Positions 39,045 through 47,959 of a DNA stretch of 64,000 nucleotides are shown here, in pieces. Position numbers and translations under genes: made by a program. This stretch comes from Chryseobacterium tagetis (GTDB lineage Bacteria > Bacteroidota > Bacteroidia > Flavobacteriales > Weeksellaceae). The stretch is from the NCBI RefSeq assembly GCF_016735585.2, contig NZ_JAERSE020000005.1, positions 124,001 through 188,000 of the forward strand. Reading direction: 5' to 3'. Within the stretch, counting starts at the first letter, position 1. Every line of letters begins with the position of its first letter. The notes under the pieces are model-generated. The model searched no databases, was not told the origin of the DNA, and saw only the letters and a list, made by a program, of their open reading frames with translations.

Positions 39045-39932
39045 TTAAAAATATTTTTTTATTAATTTGCTGTAAGCTTTTCCAAAAATGTTGATAAAAT
39101 TTCTTGTATCTCTCTTTTTTAGGAGCATTTTGTTTTTCTTTATACATGAAAAATTTTCAATTTCATTATAAAATATATTTTCAAAAACACAAGAATATAA
39201 GTCTAACATAATCAATGCTCGATGACATATTAAAAATGTTTTCTCTCTAGACCGTAGAATCACTCCAGACTCCTTTTCATCTTTAAGATTGACATAATAA
39301 TGGTTTGCGAATTGTGAAGAATCAATATGAGTTTTTGAACTAAGTTCTCCATAAAGAATGCCAATACTTGGATAGAATTCTTTTAATTTAGAAATTGATT
39401 TTGTTGGTGATTGAAAATCTTTTATTTCATTTCTAAATTGTGTATCATATGCAAAAGCTATTTGTTCAATCATCTGTCGAATTATCGCATAACATTCATA
39501 AATATAATCATACTTAATCAACATTCTTAGTGCGCTGAAATTACTATCAAGCTTTTTATAAATTAAACCACAATGAAAATATGCAACGCTTTTTTTCTCA
39601 AAGTTGATATTATATAATATTTGTTTGTATTTAAGATATATTTTTTCTTGAAATTCAAAAAAAGTATTTCTCAAATCATCATATTCTTTAAGGTCACTTT
39701 CTTCATAATTCCTTTTATTTTGAAGCATGATTTCAACATTATCTTTAAAATAACTACTTTTTAAAATATTATCAACCGAAGTATTTCCATAAAATAAAGT
39801 TCTTAATGCAGCTTTTATATATTTTTCTTGTTCAAACGTTAGTGTTTCAGGTACAATTAATGGCATGTCAGCAAACCAAATTACTTTGGTTTTAGCAAAA
39901 TCAATGGAATAAATGTTTTGTTCAATATACAT
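39045..39932 (-). CDS. Hypothetical protein, third gene of an unknown cassette (possible DUF5677/HEPN-like)
   Basis: A 295-aa cytosolic protein. The helical middle (SALRMLIKYDYIYECYAIIRQMIEQIAFAY, then LYGELSSKTHIDSSQF) recalls DUF5677 and other abi-type HEPN-like folds, where a helix with R-x3-E is followed by a helix ending in S-x2-TH. I cannot confirm that assignment. It is the last of three minus-strand genes (41530 to 39045), 36 bp after the 220-aa gene. It is convergent with hamB. Confidence 0.6.
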   Translation of the reverse strand: MYIEQNIYSIDFAKTKVIWFADMPLIVPETLTFEQEKYIKAALRTLFYGNTSVDNILKSSYFKDNVEIMLQNKRNYEESDLKEYDDLRNTFFEFQEKIYLKYKQILYNINFEKKSVAYFHCGLIYKKLDSNFSALRMLIKYDYIYECYAIIRQMIEQIAFAYDTQFRNEIKDFQSPTKSISKLKEFYPSIGILYGELSSKTHIDSSQFANHYYVNLKDEKESGVILRSREKTFLICHRALIMLDLYSCVFENIFYNEIENFSCIKKNKMLLKKRDTRNFINIFGKAYSKLIKKYF

Positions 39933-39968
39933 AGCAATTAGTGAATAAAATAATTTAATGATTCTTTT

Positions 39969-40631
39969 TTATTTATCAATAATAACCTCCCAAATAATTA
40001 ACCGAGTTTCTTTTTTTATATTTATAGCTTTAAGTTTTTCATTATAGACAATATTGGATTTTATATTTTTATTTAATGGAGAAAAAACAGCTAAAAATCT
40101 ACTGTCAATTTTATTTGTTTTTTGCTTCAACTGATGTGTAATAAAATCCTTTGTTATGAGATAATCAGATGGAAATTTATCAATAAAGTCATTTTGCATT
40201 TTGTGTCCAATCATTTTATAATCTGCAACACAAATGAAAAAGCCTCTGCTATTTTCAAATTTTGAATGCAAAGAAGCTCTAATCATGTCATTTACCATTT
40301 TTATAGTTCTTGCTGTTTTATTTATTGTGCCCTCTTCATTAGTGTTCTGTCTAAATAAACCAAATTCAGCACAAATCTTTAACGTTGGTGTGTTTAGAAT
40401 TAAATCAATCAGTGGCTTTTCATTTCTTTTAGATTTTTCATTTAAATAAGGTACGAAGCATTTTGAATTAAGGGCAGTTTCTACTTCAATTTGATACGGC
40501 TCTAGATTATATGTTTTCAATAAGGCAATAAAAAAATCATATCTAATGCTGTCTTCTCCAATTGATAATAACGTTTTGTGATTTAATCTTGCTTCGAGTA
40601 AATTTTTATAATTTTCAAAAAGTATTTTCAT
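39969..40631 (-). CDS. Hypothetical protein, second gene of an unknown cassette
   Basis: I do not recognise this 220-aa protein. The order GEDSIRYDFFIALL, IEVETAL, KPLIDLIL (D76) and KICAEFGLF (E89) is suggestive of a restriction-endonuclease-like core in which the usual Lys after the second acidic residue is missing. This is a weak resemblance and the protein may equally be a non-catalytic relative. It begins 11 bp after the 295-aa first gene and is followed by the third gene at 36 bp. Confidence 0.6.
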   Translation of the reverse strand: MKILFENYKNLLEARLNHKTLLSIGEDSIRYDFFIALLKTYNLEPYQIEVETALNSKCFVPYLNEKSKRNEKPLIDLILNTPTLKICAEFGLFRQNTNEEGTINKTARTIKMVNDMIRASLHSKFENSRGFFICVADYKMIGHKMQNDFIDKFPSDYLITKDFITHQLKQKTNKIDSRFLAVFSPLNKNIKSNIVYNEKLKAINIKKETRLIIWEVIIDK

Positions 40632-40642
40632 GGCAAGCTGTA

Positions 40643-41530
40643 CTATTCCTCTTTTTCAATCAATTTATCTAATTCTTCATCAGTGATATCATCATCTCCA
40701 TACCAACTTGAAGTATCTACATCAAAGGAATCGACTTCATATTCATCGGATGGAAATCTATCAGAAATTTTATATCTTATTTGAGTTTCGTATGGAAAAC
40801 TTTCACCAATATCTAAACCATCACCAATAGCACGTTCACTTCTGGAGCCATATTCAAGTGTTACAGATAATGAGCCAAAAACATCTACAATAATTTCCCT
40901 ATCATTTATTTCGCTGATATGATATTCATACACTTCACTATACTCCAAAGAATAATGTGGTGCTAATGAATCTATATTTTCATATGAATTATAAATAACT
41001 GTATCAATCATATGGTCTTCAATTTTACCATCTAAGAAATCTTTTAAGGTTTCCCGATAATTATCAATTGTCTCAACAAAAGCTTCAAAAGTTTCTAAAA
41101 CCTTTTGACTATTTGACTCAATTTCATTTTCTGTTAAATTGAAACTTTCGGGATTCACATGTGTGTATTTGCTCAATGAATCAATAGTAGTTTTAACTTC
41201 TTTAATAGTAGATTTCAATTCATCTATATCAAAGTTCATATTTATAAGATTTTCATCGGTTAAACCTCCTTGAATTGCATATTTTATTTTTTGCCCCCTT
41301 GTTGGCTTCCCATTGTCGGTTTCAACTTTAAACCAGCTACAATCTAATATACGTTCTTCTGGAGCTAATGAATTTAAAAAATGTCTTGATAGCTCTCTTA
41401 TACTATAGGAAAAATTATGATATCTAAGTTTATTATTCTTGTCTTCTAGATTTTTTAAACTGGCGTCAAAAAGCTCGTTTTCAAATTCTGATTTTAGAAT
41501 CTTTTTAATTTTTTCAATTGTTGTAGTCAT
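40643..41530 (-). CDS. First gene of an unknown cassette (possibly pPIWI-associating-nuclease-like)
   Basis: A 295-aa cytosolic protein with a helical first half (YSIRELSRHFLNSLAPEERI, CSWFKVE, GKPTRGQKIKYAIQGGL, SLSKYTHVNP), a short linker and a beta-rich second half (IIVDVFGSLSVTLEYGSRSE, FPYETQIRYKI, VDTSSWYG), ending in an acidic tail. The shape reminds me of the stand-alone predicted pPIWI-associating nuclease group; this is from memory and should be treated as a lead. It heads a three-gene minus-strand unit with tight spacing (11 and 36 bp). Confidence 0.6.
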   Translation of the reverse strand: MTTTIEKIKKILKSEFENELFDASLKNLEDKNNKLRYHNFSYSIRELSRHFLNSLAPEERILDCSWFKVETDNGKPTRGQKIKYAIQGGLTDENLINMNFDIDELKSTIKEVKTTIDSLSKYTHVNPESFNLTENEIESNSQKVLETFEAFVETIDNYRETLKDFLDGKIEDHMIDTVIYNSYENIDSLAPHYSLEYSEVYEYHISEINDREIIVDVFGSLSVTLEYGSRSERAIGDGLDIGESFPYETQIRYKISDRFPSDEYEVDSFDVDTSSWYGDDDITDEELDKLIEKEE

Positions 41531-41692
41531 GGTTATATTATATATTAATTATATCTTAAACTTATTTTTTGATAGAAAAGTTTATAAATTGATATTTGTA
41601 AGAACAATAACTGTTTTCGAATTCAAACAAATAATTTAAATCCAGTTAGGTTTTTAAATTATTAACAATATTGTTATTTTTGATTTGTAAAA

Positions 41693-42775
41693 CTATCTTA
41701 TTACTTGTCCACCTACAGTTACACTTCTATTTCTAAGATTACCTTCTGAAGTTAATGTAGCAATAATAAAAGAAATTTTAAAATTTTGAAGAAATATTAG
41801 CCCTGCAGATAGCTGACCAAATGTAAAATTATTATTTAAAATACCTAGATTATCCCTAAATGTATTCGTTCCAAAATACATGTTCATATTAAAGTTAGCA
41901 AAAAAACTTATTTCATTTTTATTGGTCGTTGCCTCTCCATATAAATTTAATCCAAATGAACCACTTCCAGCCCATTTTGAAGTACTTGTTCCAAAAGCTG
42001 GTATGTCTGCCGTACCTTTGGTATTAAAAGTTGTTATAAAATTATATTTATTGTTCTTAGAATGTATATATATTAAGGGATATTCAAAATTTAGCACAGT
42101 GTTACCCCCATTGCTAATCAGTCTTTGATAAGCTTCATTATTTTTCACAGCTATACTATCTTTATTTGAACTTTTGGCAATCATCGCTCCTAAACTCACC
42201 CTCATCACACCCAAGTTTGCACTTACAATTTCTGAATATAATGATGCAGTTTCATTTCCAAAGTTTAATCCTGTATTTCCAAGTGCTCTAAAAGTTTTCC
42301 CTGTATTTCCATGTACAACATCAAAAAAGGCTTGGGATTTTTTAACCCCAAAATTTAAAAAATTTACATTCTTAGTAGCCATAAATTCTTTAGTATAAAT
42401 CATATAAAGACTGTCTTGTGTATTTTCAATTTTTGAAATCTCAGTTTCTAATATTTTTATACTATCCGCCTTAGCTTTTATCTTTGCTTTATCAAATTTA
42501 TTAGAGGTACTTGCTTTAGAATCAATATATAATTCATCAGTTATTTTTGTCAAAAGTTTTTTTTTATTTTCTTTTTCTTTGGAATAATAATTATACTCAA
42601 TAATTTCTATAGTTTTATATACATTTTTATTTTTCCCATTTAAATTGACTGATTCGGTAGTTTCAACACTTAATGCTTGGATTGAATTACTTGGATTAAT
42701 TTTAAAACTAGAAATTTGAGCAGTTGCAGTATAGAACAACAATACAGTAAATAAGATGCTTAAAATTGTTTTCAT
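41693..42775 (-). CDS. Exported protein, probably outer-membrane associated
   Basis: I do not recognise this 360-aa protein. It has a clear signal peptide (MKTILSILFTVLLFYTATAQ). A Lys/Glu-rich helical part with coiled-coil character (about 55-125) is followed by a beta-rich C-terminal half with alternating aromatic strands (ISFFANFNMNMYFG, GQLSAGLIFLQNFKISFI), which suggests a small barrel or outer-membrane association. It stands alone between the unknown cassette and the next exported-protein cluster. It may be a surface-exclusion or envelope cargo gene. Confidence 0.7.
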   Translation of the reverse strand: MKTILSILFTVLLFYTATAQISSFKINPSNSIQALSVETTESVNLNGKNKNVYKTIEIIEYNYYSKEKENKKKLLTKITDELYIDSKASTSNKFDKAKIKAKADSIKILETEISKIENTQDSLYMIYTKEFMATKNVNFLNFGVKKSQAFFDVVHGNTGKTFRALGNTGLNFGNETASLYSEIVSANLGVMRVSLGAMIAKSSNKDSIAVKNNEAYQRLISNGGNTVLNFEYPLIYIHSKNNKYNFITTFNTKGTADIPAFGTSTSKWAGSGSFGLNLYGEATTNKNEISFFANFNMNMYFGTNTFRDNLGILNNNFTFGQLSAGLIFLQNFKISFIIATLTSEGNLRNRSVTVGGQVIR

Positions 42776-43211
42776 GGCGTTTTTTATTAGTTTCCTATGA
42801 AATTACGAATTTATTTTAATAAATTATTTAATATTTAATTTTGATTTTTCTTCAAATAAAGAAGGGATATAAAACAAGCCTCAACCATTATGGTCAAGGC
42901 TAATGCTATAATTAATATTTGCTATAAATGTGCTTCCAATTGTTATATCTAAGATTGATTATGAAGCCTATACCTAACTGTCAATATATTGTATTGGTTT
43001 GAAATCAAGGATTTTGTATGTTTTCTACGAATCTGAATTATAATTCCTTGTCCATAGGTATTAGTGGCTATTATAATTAATATTTTCTTTAATATACACG
43101 ATTCGGTTCAATATCTGCCTACATTTGGCATACTCTGTTCTTATCTGGAATTTTGCACGAAATATATTGCAGATAAAATAAGTAATACAACAAATAAGAG
43201 GCTTCTCATTG
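42776..43211. other. 436-bp region without a convincing gene
   Basis: This holds an imperfect hairpin near 42875-42902 (AGCCT with AGGCT outer arms, ACCAT with ATGGT inner arms, two mismatches) that could end the transcript of the 124-aa gene region. A 60-codon reading frame at 43061-43243 overlaps the end of the next gene and has no start context or recognisable content. I see nothing else. Confidence 0.4.
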
Positions 43212-43526
43212 TTAATTATTTTTAAAAGGATTATTACCTTCACGCATAAAAACCGTTCCTATCTTTTGATACTTAATAGGCTTTCCTTTTACACAAGCCG
43301 TATAGATTCCACTACCTAGGCCGTTTTGGGCTCTGATAATGATTACTTCTTTTTCTTCAACTCCGTTGTCAATTGCCACGAACTTTTTTAATCTGTTATT
43401 TTTAATTGGCTCTTTGAAATCTTTAGGCAAATCACATTCTTTTGCAGTTTCTTTCGGTTTTTCTTCCTGCGCAAAAAATAATACTGGTGTTATTGCTAGT
43501 AGTAGTGTAAAAAATAGTTTTTTCAT
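43212..43526 (-). CDS. Small exported hypothetical protein, about 104 aa
   Basis: The chosen start at 43526 gives MKKLFFTLLLAITPVLFFAQ, a textbook signal peptide cleaved before E. The upstream-extended frame from 43586 is unlikely because it overlaps the preceding gene and buries the signal. The mature part is Lys/Glu-rich with a single conserved-looking core (FVAIDNGVEEKEVIIIRA). It is the third gene in a tight minus-strand unit of exported or membrane proteins (44933 to 43212). No family is recognised. Confidence 0.7.
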   Translation of the reverse strand: MKKLFFTLLLAITPVLFFAQEEKPKETAKECDLPKDFKEPIKNNRLKKFVAIDNGVEEKEVIIIRAQNGLGSGIYTACVKGKPIKYQKIGTVFMREGNNPFKNN

Positions 43527-43545
43527 AATTGATTTATTTTTGAGA

Positions 43546-44538
43546 TTAATTGTAGTTTCTTTTTTGTTCATTTTCCCAGATTTCATATTCGGTTTGCATT
43601 CTTTCAGCTTCTTTATGTTCTTCAGGTGTTATGCTTTTCCAATCTTTGATTATTTGCTCCTGTTCTTCTTTGGTCAAGGTTTTGGGTGACCATTTTTCTT
43701 TTGCGGAAGCTTGACTAGTTGTGGTATTGCGGATGTTAGAGATTCGTTCTTTTTCCTGACTTGCTTCTGCATAGCTGTCAAATCTCATCATGTATCTCTC
43801 AATAATGTTTTTGTCGAACAAATAAGCGTGGCATTTAGCCTGTGTATCATCTAAAATCATGTATTCCTTATCCTCGCTAATATTATAAGGTGTGTTAAAA
43901 ATTCCTGTTACAATTACAGATTCTTTCCCAAAGTATTTATCTTTTACTTTGAAGACTACAAACGAGTGTTTTATTGCTGTTTTAAGCGTGTTTTGAGGTA
44001 TTGTCGTATGGTCGTTGTTTGCATTGGTTTTTGCCGTGTCTATGGGTCTTATACAGCTTCCAATTGGTTCTTGTTTAGTTTTGTCACAACTCATACTTAA
44101 AGTTGGCAGTATCAGAATCAAAACCTTTAAGCGGTATTTTTTGAAAAACAGGATAATAAGAGTATATGCTAACCAAAATAGCAGGAGATATTTATAATCA
44201 CTAAAAACAGATTTTGCATACAATACTCCTTTATTGGAATAACTTTTAAACTCAGAATCATACATTAGCTCACTGCACATCATGCCGTTTGTCGGGAGGT
44301 TTATTTTTGTTCCAAAAGGTGTTGTTTGATGTAATGTAGCTACTGGTGTTGTGGTCGGGTCATATGTTCCACTTAAAATAATCTTTCCGCTACTATCAGT
44401 AGTTGGTATATTCAAATTGGGGATATATGAAAATGTACTAAAATGCTCTACTGCAAAAACAGTCAAAAAAGCTAATACAAAACCTATCAATATTGATTTA
44501 GGTATGTTTTTGTCTACTTGAATAGTTTTCTTTTCCAT
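43546..44538 (-). CDS. Membrane protein of unknown function, 330 aa
   Basis: There are membrane helices at about 14-33 (SILIGFVLAFLTVFAVEHF), 112-130 (YLLLFWLAYTLIILFF) and 133-148. The last ends in LSMSC, which looks like a lipobox but follows two other helices, so lipidation is doubtful. The C-terminal half (about 165-330) is a soluble domain with an OB-fold-like strand pattern (FVVFKVKDKYFGKESVIVTGIF) and then a charged coiled tail rich in Glu. It lies 2 bp after the 130-aa gene and 19 bp before the small exported gene. Confidence 0.7.
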   Translation of the reverse strand: MEKKTIQVDKNIPKSILIGFVLAFLTVFAVEHFSTFSYIPNLNIPTTDSSGKIILSGTYDPTTTPVATLHQTTPFGTKINLPTNGMMCSELMYDSEFKSYSNKGVLYAKSVFSDYKYLLLFWLAYTLIILFFKKYRLKVLILILPTLSMSCDKTKQEPIGSCIRPIDTAKTNANNDHTTIPQNTLKTAIKHSFVVFKVKDKYFGKESVIVTGIFNTPYNISEDKEYMILDDTQAKCHAYLFDKNIIERYMMRFDSYAEASQEKERISNIRNTTTSQASAKEKWSPKTLTKEEQEQIIKDWKSITPEEHKEAERMQTEYEIWENEQKRNYN

Positions 44539-44540
44539 GA

Positions 44541-44933
44541 TTATCTCACTCTTATATAGTTAGAATTGTTTTCTAAGTGGGAAATCATTTTTAAGAATAT
44601 CTGGAAGTAATCATAATCATTCATAAATACTTCTCGGGATATATTTTGGATGTTGTCACGATACAGTTTGTAACTGTTCTCAGTACCGAATTTATGGTCT
44701 TGATATGCTGCGTCAATACATATCTGTCTCAAACTACTTTCGTTAAATGTCTTTGAAATTAATACTGGAATTACTTCATCACCATTTTTGAACTTGTATT
44801 TAAGTCCGTATTCTCGTAACTGATAATACTTGTTGAGATAATTTGTTTTACAAAGATTGTTGCAATCAAATTTTTCCTGTGAGAATACTGTTATACCCAC
44901 GAACAGCAGGAGAGAAATAAAAAGTTTCTTCAT
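44541..44933 (-). CDS. Exported hypothetical protein, 130 aa
   Basis: A signal peptide (MKKLFISLLLFVGITVFSQ) is followed by a helical, Tyr/Asn-rich domain with two Cys close together (FDCNNLCKTNYLNKYYQL) and a third at about 72 (RQICIDAAY). No family is recognised. It is the first gene of the three-gene unit ending at 43212; the gap to the next gene is 2 bp. Confidence 0.7.
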   Translation of the reverse strand: MKKLFISLLLFVGITVFSQEKFDCNNLCKTNYLNKYYQLREYGLKYKFKNGDEVIPVLISKTFNESSLRQICIDAAYQDHKFGTENSYKLYRDNIQNISREVFMNDYDYFQIFLKMISHLENNSNYIRVR

Positions 44934-45010
44934 AAGTGATTTGTCAACTCACTCAGCCCCTAAAGTGAAGGTTAATAAATGCAAAAAGCGTGAAGGACTA
45001 AACTCAATTT

Positions 45011-45128
45011 GCAAACAGAGGTTCTGACAAAACCTAATAGCACAAACAAGTAATTGCCCAACACGCCAGACGTGGGGCATCAACTGTTTATTCTGTGCTA
45101 TAATTGAAACTGTCAGATTTCTGTTTAC
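45011..45128. ncRNA. Nested 118-nt hairpin (structured RNA or MITE-like candidate)
   Basis: Three nested stems share one axis. The outer stem pairs 45013-45029 with 45111-45126 (AAACAGAGG-t-TCTGACA with TGTCAGATTTCTGTTT, two G-T pairs and one bulge). The middle stem is ATAGCACA (45037-45044) with TGTGCTAT (45094-45101). The inner stem is GCCC-aa-CACG (45056-45065) with CGTGGGGC (45071-45078) around a 5-nt loop. It lies in the 279-bp gap between two minus-strand units. Because the structure is nearly symmetrical, the transcribed strand cannot be told from sequence. Confidence 0.5.
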
Positions 45129-45212
45129 AGAATAAAAGCTAACGCTTTATATTTTTCGATAAAATTCTAAGCACAAATATATAAAAAAATGAATTCTTAA
45201 TTCAGAAGATAG

Positions 45213-47465
45213 TTATAGTTCTTTTAAGCCATTGAATATTTCTTTAATTATTACATCTTCGTTTAAGTTATCTGTAAAATAATCATCACTTTTCATGTTA
45301 CTTGTAATATCTATTTCATGATTGATGTAGCTGTCGAATTGGGCTGATAATATCTCAATTTCGTTTATGTGATTTTCTAAACCTAAATTATATTTTGCAT
45401 TAACTGTTTCTAACGTAGCTTTGTAATAGATAGTTTCTTCATCCTTGATATTTTCTTCCAGTATTAATCTATGGGCTAATGCAAAAAAACGAGTTGAATT
45501 AATATATTCTTGATATTTTTCTGGAAAAATAGAAAAAAAGCTTTCAAATAATTCTAAATGATAAATTGAATAACTGTAAATGAGAAAGGAATCTAAAATT
45601 AGATATTTATCAATCTTAAATTTTGACAATTCAAGTGTTCCTAATAGGTTTAAATAATCTGAATGATAACTGTAGCCTGTAAAAATTAGTCGTTGATTAA
45701 AACTATTATAAATAAATTCTTTTATTTTTCTATTATATATGGAATAATGAGTATTTAGATAGTTAATAAATCCATATATATAATCATAATTTTTAGTAAA
45801 TTGTAAACCATTAACTTCAATTTTGTAAATTCTACAGGTTTTGTAGTTGTTTTCTAGCTCTATTAATTTATCTGCTAGACTATCTATTAATTCTTGCTTT
45901 AATCTTATCTTACCAAATAATTCTTGTCCAGAAAATATTGTTTGAAATTGGTCCACAAAAATAAAAGAAGTTATTAAATCATCTATTATTTTATTCTTGT
46001 CCTTTAAATAATTTACCAAAAAATCATAGATAGAAGGATTTTGATACTCAATAACAATGTCCCCTTTTTTGTCTAGAATTGTTTTTATAAAAGTATTTTC
46101 TAATTCTCTTATTGATTTGGAAAAAGTCAACGAATCAAAATTAATTCCTAATTTAGAATTTTTCAATAGAAAACTTTCTACAGCTATTTCCAAATCTGTC
46201 AATAATACTGGATTTCCAAGTGTTGATAGAACTAGAAGTGTATATTGAGAAAACTTATCTAAAGAGTTTTCAAAACTGTACAACCAGACACTTTGAGGAT
46301 TGTCGAAATACCCTTTAATAGTGTTAAAAAAAAGTACTGGCTTACAATTATTCCAAATCTTTTGCTTAATAAAAGTTTCGATTATTCTAGGATTATAATT
46401 GGTGTGATTAATTAGTTTCTTATAATTATCAAATTCAAGTAAATTGTTGAGGTATTCTTCAGGTATTTGTCCATGAAATAGATGGTTATATAAAATTTTC
46501 GCTTTAATTATTTTTGTATATGTTGATAAATCAATTATACATTTTGCAATTTCTATATCATGTATTTTAAATGCCTCATAAACTTCTTTAGCTTGATTTA
46601 ATATATATTCTCTTGTAGCTAATATTAATATTTTATCAGGAGAGTCTTTAATCTTATTAATGAATTTTACTATTTTATCATCATTCTTTTGGAGACTTTT
46701 TGCCTCAAAAAAATTTTTACCAAGGAAATCATCAAATAAAAACACTTGTTTTTTATCCTCTTTAAAGTAAGTATAGCCATCATCAATCTTATCACTTAAA
46801 TAAATAAATTCATCATATCCATTTGAAAGAAGATATTGTGTTAAAATTCTGGATAATGTTGTTTTTCCAATTCCAGGTATTCCCGAAATTATAATGTAAC
46901 GATATTTATCTAATATTTTTAATGCTTCATGAAAACTTTCGTTTTGAACAAATAATTTTGTTTGGTTTTTAATTTCTTGTAGTTCAAATTGTGATTGGTT
47001 ATAGATTTTGTTATGGATTACTTTTTCTAGTATTGTGGTACTAGCAATCCATAACTTATAATATTTTTCTTCAATTTTTTTATTTTGGGCTAGAATATTT
47101 AATAAATCATCTTTTCCATATATATTTTCTGTTGATTCTATATAGGGTTCAAAAAGTTTTTTAATTTCCTCTTTATTATAGGGAGATAGTCCAATACTAG
47201 TTGTAATTATATAAGATGAGGGATTCAGTTTTTTTACTTTTGGAACTTCTTTTTTCAGATTGTTTTTTAAAGATGTGATGTCCTTATATCTTTTAGATTG
47301 AATAATAACATTTTTATTTTCAGGAGTTGAAAATCTTAAATCTATACCGCCATCCTTTCCTGTTTTAAATGATTCTATAAATATATTTAGTTTGACCTGT
47401 AATATATCTCTGCAGAATTCTTCAAATTCACTTGGAGAAAAGATGTTTAAATCGTATTGTGTCAT
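45213..47465 (-). CDS. Mrr-type nuclease fused to STAND NTPase (antiviral STAND-like)
   Basis: A 750-aa protein. The N-terminal Mrr-like endonuclease domain shows PSEFEEFCRDIL, GGID (D42) and IIQSKRY (Q56-x-K58), a PD-(D/E)xK site of the QxK type. The NTPase follows, with P-loop GIPGIGKTT (195-203), Walker B VFLFDDFLG (241-249) and a sensor strand ILILATREY, which fits the nSTAND3 type. The C-terminal 350 residues are helical and probably sense a ligand. Such fusions are thought to detect a phage protein, oligomerise and cut DNA. It is a single-gene unit with about 280 bp downstream and 490 bp upstream free of genes. Confidence 0.82.
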   Translation of the reverse strand: MTQYDLNIFSPSEFEEFCRDILQVKLNIFIESFKTGKDGGIDLRFSTPENKNVIIQSKRYKDITSLKNNLKKEVPKVKKLNPSSYIITTSIGLSPYNKEEIKKLFEPYIESTENIYGKDDLLNILAQNKKIEEKYYKLWIASTTILEKVIHNKIYNQSQFELQEIKNQTKLFVQNESFHEALKILDKYRYIIISGIPGIGKTTLSRILTQYLLSNGYDEFIYLSDKIDDGYTYFKEDKKQVFLFDDFLGKNFFEAKSLQKNDDKIVKFINKIKDSPDKILILATREYILNQAKEVYEAFKIHDIEIAKCIIDLSTYTKIIKAKILYNHLFHGQIPEEYLNNLLEFDNYKKLINHTNYNPRIIETFIKQKIWNNCKPVLFFNTIKGYFDNPQSVWLYSFENSLDKFSQYTLLVLSTLGNPVLLTDLEIAVESFLLKNSKLGINFDSLTFSKSIRELENTFIKTILDKKGDIVIEYQNPSIYDFLVNYLKDKNKIIDDLITSFIFVDQFQTIFSGQELFGKIRLKQELIDSLADKLIELENNYKTCRIYKIEVNGLQFTKNYDYIYGFINYLNTHYSIYNRKIKEFIYNSFNQRLIFTGYSYHSDYLNLLGTLELSKFKIDKYLILDSFLIYSYSIYHLELFESFFSIFPEKYQEYINSTRFFALAHRLILEENIKDEETIYYKATLETVNAKYNLGLENHINEIEILSAQFDSYINHEIDITSNMKSDDYFTDNLNEDVIIKEIFNGLKEL

Positions 47466-47959
47466 TTTAAAATTAAAATAATATTAAGATAAGATACAAC
47501 TTTAAAGTTACTAGTGAACATTCTTTTGTTGTTATTTGGGTTCTTAATTATTTCTTACTAATATTAGTCGTTTTTTATATAATATTTATAGTCTTATTTA
47601 CCCAAATCTATATATAAAATCTCCTGTAGTCAAATCTAAAAATTTTTGTAAAGATTTGGAGTAGCTACCTACTATATCCTTTTCCCACCCCTTACCATAG
47701 ATTTTTTTTAATATACCCCCTATTTTAAAGTTATCATTTTTTGGTTACTATTTTTATTTTTCTACGCTCGGAGAGATTAGAAAGTTTTAAAAGGCGTTGG
47801 TATTTTGGTTAAAAAGTGTTGTAAATACTTGTATTTATGGGCTTTTTGTTGTATATTTATTACTGCTTTTGTGAGCGGCTTTTTACAAAAAAATGCCTAG
47901 AAGTATTGGCGTACTGCTAGGCGAATCAATAAATTTTAACGTATCTAAAACTTATCAAC
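47466..47959 (+). promoter_or_regulatory. 494-bp divergent region with a leader hairpin before ardA
   Basis: There is no gene. A stem-loop at 47895-47922 (GCCTAG/CTAGGC, 1x1 mismatch, AGTA/TACT, 6-nt loop) lies 37 bp upstream of the ardA start, followed by an AT-rich leader. It may control ardA translation, or act as a promoter when the element is single-stranded, as known for leading-region genes of conjugative plasmids. No other element was clear. Confidence 0.45.

Noticed and set aside
39969..40631. Firm call as a restriction endonuclease
   Set aside because: Only D76 and E89 fit; the expected Lys after the second acidic residue is missing, so it is left as hypothetical.
43061..43243. Small 60-codon gene
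   Set aside because: It overlaps the end of a better-supported exported protein, has no ribosome-binding context and an unremarkable composition.
43546..44538. Lipoprotein call from the LSMSC motif
   Set aside because: The Cys follows a third internal hydrophobic stretch and not an N-terminal signal peptide.
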